From JADKAC01 sp964492065 (GTDB lineage Bacteria; Bacteroidota; Bacteroidia; Chitinophagales; BACL12): a stretch of DNA of 21,326 nt. Below, one piece after another: positions 15,632 to 21,326 of this stretch. A program made the position numbers and the translations under genes. The stretch is taken from assembly GCA_964492065.1 (NCBI GenBank), contig CAZBHH010000033.1, positions 1 to 21,326 of the forward strand. The letters are read 5' to 3'. How positions within the stretch are numbered: position 1 is the stretch's first letter; each line of letters begins with the position of its first letter. The notes under the pieces were generated by a model that was not told where the DNA came from, did not search any database, and was given only the letters and a program-made list of their open reading frames with translations.

Positions 15632-18600
15632 ATGAAAGAAGTCTTTAAAGAATTTAAGCCCTCCAGTTGGGTGATAGATAACCGCACTACCATTTTTATC
15701 GTATCGCTTATCATCACCGTGCTGGGCATTATCACCTACCAGCGCCTGCCCAAAGAACTCTATCCCGATATCACCTTACCGACGATTTACGTTTCCACCA
15801 TTTACCCCGGTTCATCGCCGGCAGATATGGAAAATCTCATTACCAAGGAATTGGAAAAAGAGATTGGCGCCATCAACGGCATCAATAAGATTACGAGTAA
15901 TTCTGTCCAGGATTTTTCCAGTATCATGGTGGAGTTTGTTTCGGGAACAGATATCAACGACGCCAATCAAAAAGTAAAGGATGCGGTAGATAAGGCCAAG
16001 CCGAACTTGCCCGGCGACCTGGATCCGCAGTTTGGGCCGAATGTGCTGAAAGTCGAGTTTTCGGAAATACCGATCATGTTTGTAAACGTGAGCGGCGATT
16101 ACGACCTGGGCACATTAAACAAATACGCCGAATTGCTGCAGGATAAAATTGAAGAGATCCCCGAAATATCCAAAGTAGATATCATCGGCGCTCCCGTGCG
16201 GGAGATACAGGTCAATATGGATATGTATAAGATGCAGGCGGCACAGGTTACCATTTACGATGTGTATTCGGCTATCAGCAATGAAAATAAAATTGTCTCC
16301 GGCGGTTCGGTGCGGGTGGATGAAATGCGCCGCAGTATCTCGGTGAACGGCGAGTTTAAAAACGTAGAGCAAATAAAAAACCTGGTGATAGTGAATATGC
16401 AGAATGCGCCTATCTACCTGAAAGATATTGCCGAAGTAAAAGACGGATTTAAAGAACAAGAAAGCTTTGCGAGATTAAACGGCAATAAAGTAATTACACT
16501 GAATGTAATTAAAAAGAGCGGTGAAAACCTGATCGACGCATCCGATAATATCAAGGCGCTGATGGAGGAACTGCAGTCGAAGGAATTACCTGCCGACCTG
16601 GAGTTGACAGTAACCGGAGATCAGTCGTTGCTGACCCGCACACAGTTACAGGATTTAATTAATTCCATTATCATCGGGTTTATCCTGGTAACGCTTACGC
16701 TCATGTTTTTTATGGGCGCCACCGATGCCATGTTTGTCGGGTTGTCCGTGCCGCTTTCCATGTTTATCGCATTCATTGCGCTCATCCTGATCGGCGGCGC
16801 CATGAACCTGATTGTTCTCTTTGCCTTCCTGTTGGGTTTGGGTATCGTGGTGGACGATGCGATTGTGGTAATCGAAAATACACACCGCATTTTCAACAAC
16901 GGTAAGGTGCCGATACGCATTGCAGCAAAACGGGCTGCCGGCGAAGTATTCGTTCCGGTGATGGCGGGGACACTGACCACGCTCGCACCATTTTTCCCGC
17001 TGCTGTTCTGGCCGGGAATGATCGGTTCCTTCATGCGCTTCTTACCTATTACACTCATTATCACGCTGACGGCGTCGCTGCTGGTCGCTTATTTAATAAA
17101 CCCGGTGTTCGCCGTTACCTTTATGAAACCGCATCAAAAAAATGCGAGGTCTCACTTCCGGCGTCAACTCATTTTTACCGCCGTAATCGTCGCCTTCGGT
17201 TTAATCGTTTCGTTTAGCGGCAATGCACTATTGGGCAATGTGATAATTACCATTGTCGCATTTGTATGGTTGTATAACCTCGTGTTGATTCATGCGGTGA
17301 GATGGTTCCAGGAGAAGGGTTGGCCTAAAGTGCAAAATGGGTATGCAAATGTATTGCGCTGGACATTGAAACACCCCGTGTTAACTTTTGGAAGTATCGT
17401 TTTAAGCCTCGTGATTGCAATTGTGAGCCTGATAATTTCCAAACCGGGAGTGGAACAATTTCCGACGGGTGATCCCAATTTTATCTACGCATATATCGTA
17501 ATGCCGACGGGCACCGACCAGGCTGTTACCGACTCGGTAACACGGGAAGTGGAAAAGCGCATCACCGGTGTATTAGGTGAAAATAACCCCCTGGTGGAAT
17601 CGGTGATTTCCAACGTGACTATCAGCGCAAGTGAAGACCCGTTTGACCAGAGCGCCTACACGAACAAAGGCAAAGTTACCGTTGCGTTTATCGAGAGCAC
17701 CATTCGCCGCCACCGGAAAACAGAACCCTACATGGCGCAGTTCAGAAATGCCGTCAAGGGGATTCCGGGAGCCGAGATAACCATTGCCGGCGAACAAAAC
17801 GGACCTCCCCAGGGCAAGCCGATTAATATTGAAATTTCCGGCGACGACTTCGATGCGTTAATTGCTACATCCGACCAGGTGAAACGCTATCTCGAGTCGT
17901 TGGACATCCCCGGTATCGAAGAACTCAAAACCGATATTCAGACCAATAAGCCGGAAGTGATCATAGACCTGGACCGCGAGCGTATGAACCGCGAAGGCAT
18001 TACCACCAATACAGTGGGATTTGAAATCAGGAATGCCGTGTACGGTTTTGAAGTGTCGAGATTTAAGGAAGGCAATGACGATTATCCCATTGTGATCCGC
18101 TACGATGAAGAACAGCGCAAGAGCATAGATCAGTTGAAAGACCTGAAAATCACTTATCGCGATATGATGACCGGTAGCGTGCGCCAGATTCCGCTCAGCG
18201 CTTTTGCCGAAATAAAATATGCGAGCACCTACAGCGGGATTAAACGCATCGATCAAAAACGTGTCGTAACCATTTCATCCAACCTGCTCTCGGGCTATGA
18301 ATCACAACAACCGGCTATCATGAATCGCATCAAACGGGAATTGGCGGATTTCGATACGCCGCAGGGCGTCAACATCGGTTATACCGGTGCGAGCCAGGAC
18401 TTTGAAGAGACAATCAGCTTCCTGAGTATCGCCTGGGTTATTTCGCTGTTCCTGTTGGTAATCATTCTCGTAACACAATTTAACTCCATCTCCAAACCCT
18501 TGATCATATTTACGGAAGTGCTGTTCAGCATCATCGGCGTTTTACTCGGTTACGGCATCTTCGGAATGGATTTCTCGGCAGTTATGACCGGCGTGGGCAT

Positions 18601-19048
18601 CGTAGCACTGTTAGGCATTGTGGTGAAAAACGGCATCCTGCTCGTCGAGTTTACGGATGTCTTGGTAGAAGAAGGCCTCAGCGTGAAAGAGGCAGTGGTC
18701 GAAGGCGCCCGCATACGCATGACGCCGGTAGTGCAAACAGCCGTCTCCACCATCTTCGGCATGATACCCCTGGCTATCGGGTTTAATATTGATTTCGTCG
18801 GGTTATTTACCAAACTGCGCCCCGACATTTGGTTTGGCGGCGAGAACGTAGTGTTCTGGGGCCCGCTCGCCTGGACTATCGTCTTCGGATTGGGATTTGC
18901 CACTTTTGTTACCCTGCTGGTGGTGCCGGTGATGTACTTATTGAACGAGCAATTTAAAACATGGCTCTACGGTAAGTTTGGAATTAAACGGACTAAATTA
19001 ATCACCTCGCCGTCTGCGGAAAATCCGCAGCGGAATATCCCGGTGTAA
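15632..19048 (+). CDS. RND efflux permease (HAE1-type, AcrB/MexB-like)
   Basis: A 1138-residue inner-membrane proton-driven pump. The usual two-fold layout is seen: TM1 (about 19-37), a periplasmic porter domain, TM2-6 (about 345-495), then a second half with TM7 near 590, a second periplasmic domain and the last helices. The proton relay is conserved: Asp408 and Asp409 in GIVVDDAIVVIENTHR, and Lys999 in LGIVVKNGILLVEF. It is about 100 residues longer than AcrB. An added hydrophobic hairpin lies between the halves (about 512-528 and 532-557), and an insert with aromatic and charged residues (FVGLFTKLRPDIWFGGENV) precedes the last helix. Substrates are probably drugs, detergents or lipids, not metals. 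It is the last gene of the operon; no classical terminator with a T tract was found after it. Confidence 0.95.
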   Translation: MKEVFKEFKPSSWVIDNRTTIFIVSLIITVLGIITYQRLPKELYPDITLPTIYVSTIYPGSSPADMENLITKELEKEIGAINGINKITSNSVQDFSSIMVEFVSGTDINDANQKVKDAVDKAKPNLPGDLDPQFGPNVLKVEFSEIPIMFVNVSGDYDLGTLNKYAELLQDKIEEIPEISKVDIIGAPVREIQVNMDMYKMQAAQVTIYDVYSAISNENKIVSGGSVRVDEMRRSISVNGEFKNVEQIKNLVIVNMQNAPIYLKDIAEVKDGFKEQESFARLNGNKVITLNVIKKSGENLIDASDNIKALMEELQSKELPADLELTVTGDQSLLTRTQLQDLINSIIIGFILVTLTLMFFMGATDAMFVGLSVPLSMFIAFIALILIGGAMNLIVLFAFLLGLGIVVDDAIVVIENTHRIFNNGKVPIRIAAKRAAGEVFVPVMAGTLTTLAPFFPLLFWPGMIGSFMRFLPITLIITLTASLLVAYLINPVFAVTFMKPHQKNARSHFRRQLIFTAVIVAFGLIVSFSGNALLGNVIITIVAFVWLYNLVLIHAVRWFQEKGWPKVQNGYANVLRWTLKHPVLTFGSIVLSLVIAIVSLIISKPGVEQFPTGDPNFIYAYIVMPTGTDQAVTDSVTREVEKRITGVLGENNPLVESVISNVTISASEDPFDQSAYTNKGKVTVAFIESTIRRHRKTEPYMAQFRNAVKGIPGAEITIAGEQNGPPQGKPINIEISGDDFDALIATSDQVKRYLESLDIPGIEELKTDIQTNKPEVIIDLDRERMNREGITTNTVGFEIRNAVYGFEVSRFKEGNDDYPIVIRYDEEQRKSIDQLKDLKITYRDMMTGSVRQIPLSAFAEIKYASTYSGIKRIDQKRVVTISSNLLSGYESQQPAIMNRIKRELADFDTPQGVNIGYTGASQDFEETISFLSIAWVISLFLLVIILVTQFNSISKPLIIFTEVLFSIIGVLLGYGIFGMDFSAVMTGVGIVALLGIVVKNGILLVEFTDVLVEEGLSVKEAVVEGARIRMTPVVQTAVSTIFGMIPLAIGFNIDFVGLFTKLRPDIWFGGENVVFWGPLAWTIVFGLGFATFVTLLVVPVMYLLNEQFKTWLYGKFGIKRTKLITSPSAENPQRNIPV

Positions 19049-19073
19049 CACAATGTAAAATCATTTTCATTGG

Positions 19074-19250
19074 ATGCGTAAGTGTCAGCGCACTCTTTTC
19101 GATAAACACAATTTGAATGACCCTCAAATTGTTAAAGAAACACTGGCGCACAAACCGCAGTATTGTGCCGTAACATCGGTAGATACTAAATCATCGCAGA
19201 TGGTTGTAACTACCATAAGGAGTAAGTCCGGCAACGGCATAGCAACTTAA
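19074..19250 (+). CDS. Possible small ORF of 58 residues, unrecognised
   Basis: An open frame runs from ATG 19074 to TAA 19248-19250 in the gap behind the RND gene. It encodes a soluble, Thr/Ser/Lys-rich peptide (MRKCQRTLFDKHNLNDPQIV ...) with two cysteines, no signal peptide and no family I recognise. The frame stays open upstream to about 19059, so it could also be a gene remnant. A perfect inverted repeat (19108-19132) lies inside it. Chance occurrence is quite possible for a frame this short. Confidence 0.2.
   Translation: MRKCQRTLFDKHNLNDPQIVKETLAHKPQYCAVTSVDTKSSQMVVTTIRSKSGNGIAT
19108..19132. repeat. Perfect 9-base inverted repeat after the RND operon
   Basis: ACAATTTGA (19108-19116) and TCAAATTGT (19124-19132) pair perfectly around ATGACCC. 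No T tract follows on the plus strand, so it is not a classical terminator. It could still mark the 3' end of the efflux transcript or be a protein-binding site. Confidence 0.6.
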
Positions 19251-19277
19251 CGCACCGGTTGTGCTGTACGGCGTGCC

Positions 19278-19706
19278 TTATTGTAAGCGGGTGAGTGTTG
19301 CTATACAATCCACTTCATCGATAATGAGCGTACCCTGAATGGTGAGCACCTGGTAGTCTATGGTGAGCACAGTGTCGTTGAGCGAACCGCTGCCGGAAAA
19401 TTCGTAATATAAATCCGGCGAAATGGTAAATTGCTGAACGGGGATAACCACCTTCATGCCGGTAACCAGTCCGGTAATTTCATAGCCGGCTTCGAAGAGG
19501 CCGGGAAAGCCAAAAATAATTTCGTTCTGTGAATTGTTTTTGTATATGGTGAGCGAGTAATCAGAAGTGAAAGAGCCGCAATCGTCGAAGACATCGTAAT
19601 CGCCGATATACTCATCGCGGACATCGTATTCAGGCGTCCTGTCTTTACAGGAAGAAACGATGACAAGTGCTAATGCCAGGGGGAGAAAGCGTAAATATTT
19701 TTTCAT
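19278..19706 (-). CDS. Small lipoprotein of unknown function
   Basis: A 142-residue protein. I chose ATG 19704-19706 because it begins a clean lipoprotein signal (MKKYLRFLPLALALVIVSSC, Cys20 lipidated); the frame runs ten codons further up but without a signal-like start. The mature part begins CKDRTPEYDVRDEYIGDYDV and is predicted mostly beta, with two further Cys residues (in DDCGSF and VDCIA) that could form a disulfide. The short single-domain beta shape is reminiscent of small lipocalin-like or barrel lipoproteins in Bacteroidota, but I do not recognise a named family. Monocistronic on the minus strand, convergent with the efflux operon. A near -7 element lies upstream (TAGTGTTTG, one base too long) and is not annotated. 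Confidence 0.75.
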   Translation of the reverse strand: MKKYLRFLPLALALVIVSSCKDRTPEYDVRDEYIGDYDVFDDCGSFTSDYSLTIYKNNSQNEIIFGFPGLFEAGYEITGLVTGMKVVIPVQQFTISPDLYYEFSGSGSLNDTVLTIDYQVLTIQGTLIIDEVDCIATLTRLQ

Positions 19707-19736
19707 ATAAAATTTTTTTATGGAATTGCCAAACAC

Positions 19737-19974
19737 TATGCCAAGCTTAAATATTCAATCAGTAAAAGTAAAAAGTCCAAAGCAAAACACTTAAATATGT
19801 AAGCGTTAAATATTTGTGATGTCAACCCTATTCACTGATAAAGTTACTCAATTTTAAGAGCAAATATGAAGGGGAATTCCCCCGGAATTACCCGCACCAA
19901 AGAAGCGGGATACCGGCGTCAGCCATGCGCCCGCTCGCAAAGATATTCTCAACGGCGAAGAGAAGCGGCCCGCA
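19737..19974. other. Gene-free stretch bordering the IS3 fragment, with a GGGGAATTCCCC palindrome
   Basis: The first ~130 bases are AT-rich with no feature. At 19871-19882 stands a perfect 12-base palindrome GGGGAATTCCCC, followed by a short CCCGC/GCGGG hairpin (about 19890-19908). The segment 19883-19974 is clearly GC-richer than the AT-rich DNA to its left and abuts the IS3 orfA fragment at its truncation point. No frame in it gives a protein I recognise. Confidence 0.5.
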
Positions 19975-20208
19975 AATTTTTGCATACAGCTTGCTTACAT
20001 CTACTTCCGGCTCGGAGGCCGAACCGGGTAGCTTATGGTCAAAAACGGAGGCGGACTTTTCTATAAACTCCTGTTTCCATTGGGAAATTTGATTGGGGTG
20101 CAGGTCGTACTTTACGGCAAGACCAGACAAGGTTTCACGCTCACGGAGTGCCTCCAGGGCCACTATGGCCTTAAACGCCGAATCGAATTTTCTACGTGTT
20201 TGTTTCAT
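19888..20208 (-). pseudogene. IS3-family transposase OrfA, C-terminus replaced by foreign sequence
   Basis: Residues 1-78 are a standard IS3-type OrfA with its helix-turn-helix: MKQTRRKFDSAFKAIVALEA, then LSGLAVKYDLHPNQISQWKQ, then KSASVFDHKLPGSASEPEVD and VSKLYAKI. Family members continue with a leucine-zipper-like GQLEVERDFLKKK-type segment; here the frame instead runs into 28 unrelated residues and stops, so homology ends near 19975. The orfB integrase that should follow is absent. The upstream 73 bases reach the element's terminal inverted repeat at 20281. It is a dead remnant unable to transpose by itself. Confidence 0.88.
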
Positions 20209-20281
20209 AATTTCACTTGTTTTAAGCTATTAAAAATTTCAACTTAACAAGTGGTCTGATTTTGTAGGGGTATTATAGACA
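19975..20281 (-). mobile_element. 5' fragment of an IS3-family insertion sequence
   Basis: On the minus strand the element begins TGTCTATAATACCCCTACAA (20281 downward). This fits the IS3-family end pattern of 5'-TG followed by an ACCCC...AAA...GAC stretch. It runs through the orfA leader into orfA and ends abruptly near 19975; the orfB half and the other end are missing. The base after the terminal repeat (20282) lies inside an open IS66 transposase frame, so the IS3 element seems to have inserted into the IS66 copy. Confidence 0.75.
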
Positions 20282-20548
20282 ACCCTTGTTAAGGTACATG
20301 AGCGCACAGATAAAAAGAAAACAAACCACCGGGGCCGCTCGCCGTTTCCCGAATCACTTCCCCGGGAAACGACCGTAATTTACCCGGAAGGTTTCAATGA
20401 AAATTCACCCGGGCAAGTAATCGGCTCATGCAAAATCAACGGCATTAACCCGCAGGAATGGCTGGAGTATATTTTGCTTACGATCAGCGATACCAAACTC
20501 ACCAACCAGGCATCCCTACTCCCGAATGACCGACAAAAACCGGAATAA
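20282..20548 (+). pseudogene. IS66-family transposase (TnpC) remnant with internal in-frame deletion
   Basis: An open frame without a start codon runs from the IS3 boundary to TAA 20546-20548. Its first part (TLVKVHERTDKKKTNHRGRS, then PFPESLPRETTVIYPEGFNE) resembles the N-terminal linker/zinc-binding region of IS66 transposases. Its last part (VIGSCKINGINPQEWLEYIL, then a DTKLTNQASLLPN-type tail) is the IS66 C-terminal element. The several hundred residues of catalytic DDE core that normally separate them are gone, yet the frame is preserved across the junction near 20402-20416. The upstream part is cut off by the IS3 insertion. Non-functional as a transposase. Confidence 0.82.
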
Positions 20549-20595
20549 TAATTTTTTTCTTGAAATTAACAAGACGTGGCTGGTCGGTGGGTTAC
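20282..20595 (+). mobile_element. Degenerate IS66-family element, right portion
   Basis: Contains the collapsed tnpC frame and, 24 bases after its stop, a probable right terminal repeat at 20573-20595. Read from the outside on the minus strand this begins GTAACCCACCGACCAGCCAC; IS66-family ends characteristically start GTAA. The left end was not found: GTAAGCG at 19799-19805 shares only the first four bases, and the 8-base flanks (19791-19798 and 20596-20603) do not match as a target duplication. Confidence 0.65.
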
Positions 20596-20677
20596 GTTTC
20601 TTAAAAGAAAATTGAAAACATAAAAAGCCCCTTTGATGATTTGTAAATTTTAAATTATTATTGTGTAGATAAATAAA

Positions 20678-20735
20678 CGAAACTCAGTTGCGCCTATATA
20701 ACAAAAGGTTGTTAAACTGGCGAGATAGAGTTTCG
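20678..20735. repeat. Symmetric 58-base three-tier hairpin
   Basis: CGAAACTC (20678-20685) pairs with GAGTTTCG (20728-20735), CGCC (20691-20694) with GGCG (20719-20722), and TAACAA (20699-20704) with TTGTTA (20709-20714) around an AAGG loop. The internal loops are exactly 5+5 and 4+4 bases. There is no T tract. It lies 11 bases before the GTTGGGT that opens the cassette-like unit and may be the body of a preceding recombination site, although no RYYYAAC box is seen on its left. The rest of the gap 20596-20797 is AT-rich without other features. Confidence 0.75.
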
Positions 20736-20747
20736 AGTATATGAGAG

Positions 20748-21253
20748 TTGGGTGCAATATGTGCCGACCATAAAGGTTTACAGCAAAAAAAAGAGTTATG
20801 AGAACAATATTTTTGACATTAACATTTTTTTCAATCGTATTCTTATCAGGTTGCGACAAGGACGACATAAACCTTATAGAAGGAATATACAAAGGGACAT
20901 TTACTGTAACTTATAATTCAGGGACACAAACTGGTCAGACAACATTAGAATTAATGAATGGAAAATTTTCTTGCTCAGGAAATTCAAATAGGATTCCAGC
21001 AGGAGGTTCTGGGACATACACTTTTGACAATGGTAAAATTACATTTAGTGATGAAAATTTTTGGACAGCAGATTTTGACTGGAATTTAATTTTGAACGGA
21101 CAATACGACTACACTTTTGACGGGAAAAAATTAAAAATATCGGCTGACAAAATTGGGGTTGGACATTATAAATTTGACCTTAAGAAACAATAATTACTGC
21201 ACCCAACAACTAAGGCTTCGTTGGGCACGCAGTGCCAACAATGAAGCCGACTG
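20748..21253 (+). mobile_element. Integron-like gene cassette (506 bases)
   Basis: The unit begins at the G/TTRRRY point of GTTGGGT (20747-20753) and ends at the equivalent point of GTTGAAC (21253-21259). GTTGGGTGCA (20747-20756) is the perfect reverse complement of TGCACCCAAC (21198-21207), as expected when the first bases of a cassette derive from its own attC. One gene fills it, orientated so that the attC-like site follows its stop codon by a few bases. No integrase gene or attI is in view, and only one complete cassette is visible, so the assignment is structural. Confidence 0.55.
20798..21193 (+). CDS. Cassette-borne small lipoprotein, unknown function
   Basis: A 131-residue protein with a lipoprotein signal (FLTLTFFSIVFLSGC, Cys19 lipidated). 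The residues just after the cysteine, DKDD, are acidic with a lysine, similar to the surface-export signals known for Bacteroidota lipoproteins, so display on the cell surface is plausible. The mature domain is a short, Gly/Thr/Asn-rich, probably all-beta fold (GIYKGTFTVTYNSGTQTGQT ... GSGTYTFDNGKITFSDENFW ... YDYTFDGKKLKISADKIGVG), with alternating strands like small lipocalin or barrel proteins; no named family is recognised. The gene is clearly more AT-rich than the core genes of the window, consistent with separate origin. The start ATG has an A-rich leader and no Shine-Dalgarno. No own TAnnTTTG promoter was found. Confidence 0.78.
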   Translation: MRTIFLTLTFFSIVFLSGCDKDDINLIEGIYKGTFTVTYNSGTQTGQTTLELMNGKFSCSGNSNRIPAGGSGTYTFDNGKITFSDENFWTADFDWNLILNGQYDYTFDGKKLKISADKIGVGHYKFDLKKQ

Positions 21254-21259
21254 TTGAAC
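21201..21259 (+). other. attC-like recombination site
   Basis: Starts with ACCCAAC (RYYYAAC) at 21201-21207 and ends with GTTGAAC (GTTRRRY) at 21253-21259. Between them GGCTTC (21214-21219) pairs with GAAGCC (21243-21248). GTTGGGCAC (21220-21228) pairs with GTGCCAAC (21232-21239) leaving one bulged G. AAT (21240-21242) is unpaired and the apical loop is GCA. CAACA (21204-21208) pairs with TGTTG (21252-21256). Outer stem, unpaired spacer, inner stem with extrahelical bases and a short end loop is the attC plan. The length of 59 bases is at the short end for attC. Confidence 0.55.
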
Positions 21260-21306
21260 GGAACCGGTTAGTATGGAGATGTCGTGAAGAAGAATTGAAC
21301 TTTACT

Positions 21307-21326
21307 ATCAAGTTTGGCAACTTGAT
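21307..21326. repeat. Perfect hairpin at the window edge
   Basis: ATCAAGTT and AACTTGAT pair perfectly around TGGC. The window ends on its last base, so flanking context, including any T tract, is not visible. The preceding 21260-21306 has no recognisable gene start. Confidence 0.6.

Noticed and set aside
19716..19722. -7 box for the 19278-19706 lipoprotein gene
   Set aside because: TAGTGTTTG has three bases, not two, between TA and TTTG, and no -33 element is in place.
19799..19823. Left end of the IS66 element (GTAAGCG)
   Set aside because: Only the first four bases match the right end and there is no matching 8-base flanking duplication.
19866..20066. Plus-strand 66-codon frame across the IS3 fragment
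   Set aside because: It is antisense to recognisable orfA codons and crosses the element junction; Arg-rich composition typical of a shadow frame.

Overview
The window looks chromosomal and comes from a Bacteroidota genome, probably of a Sphingobacteriia/Chitinophagia-like lineage; I cannot go lower from sequence alone. Three things point there. Two large secreted proteins end in type IX secretion (T9SS) sorting domains, one type A and one type B. Several genes have TAnnTTTG boxes, the Bacteroidota -7 promoter element. The efflux operon has the tetR-OMF-adaptor-RND layout common in this phylum. No rRNA, tRNA or CRISPR array was seen.

Layout. 1-200: three copies of a CGCAGAT-rich repeat that can fold back on itself. 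250-1612: two tandem paralogous secreted proteins (DUF3108/TapB-like), convergent with a CBS-pair gene (1653-2075, minus). 2303-5047: a T9SS type A protein with near-identical internal repeats. 5106-6296: a DUF1624 membrane protein (minus). 6552-11370: a minus-strand run read in the order active M16 peptidase, inactive M16 partner, T9SS type B protein, YdiI-like hotdog thioesterase. 11577-12188: a Mn-type superoxide dismutase with a strong terminator. 12507-19048: a four-gene efflux operon (TetR regulator, TolC-like outer-membrane protein, lipoprotein adaptor, RND permease). 19278-19706: a small lipoprotein gene (minus).

From about 19.7 kb the window changes character. A 5' fragment of an IS3-family element (orfA, minus) abuts, at its terminal inverted repeat, an IS66 remnant. 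In the remnant the N-terminal and C-terminal ends of the transposase are fused in frame with the catalytic core missing. Beyond it lies a symmetric hairpin, then an AT-rich lipoprotein gene bounded exactly like an integron gene cassette: GTTGGGTGCA at its left edge, its perfect reverse complement just after the stop codon, then an attC-like imperfect hairpin ending in a GTTRRRY core. This right-hand accessory segment is the most interesting part of the window. No integrase gene is visible, so the integron interpretation is structural inference.

Working relationships. The efflux genes form a complete tripartite pump under a co-transcribed TetR regulator. The two M16 genes make an active/inactive pair of the kind that assembles as a heterodimer, and they share a transcription unit with a T9SS cargo protein. 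The rest are independent housekeeping, envelope or stress genes.
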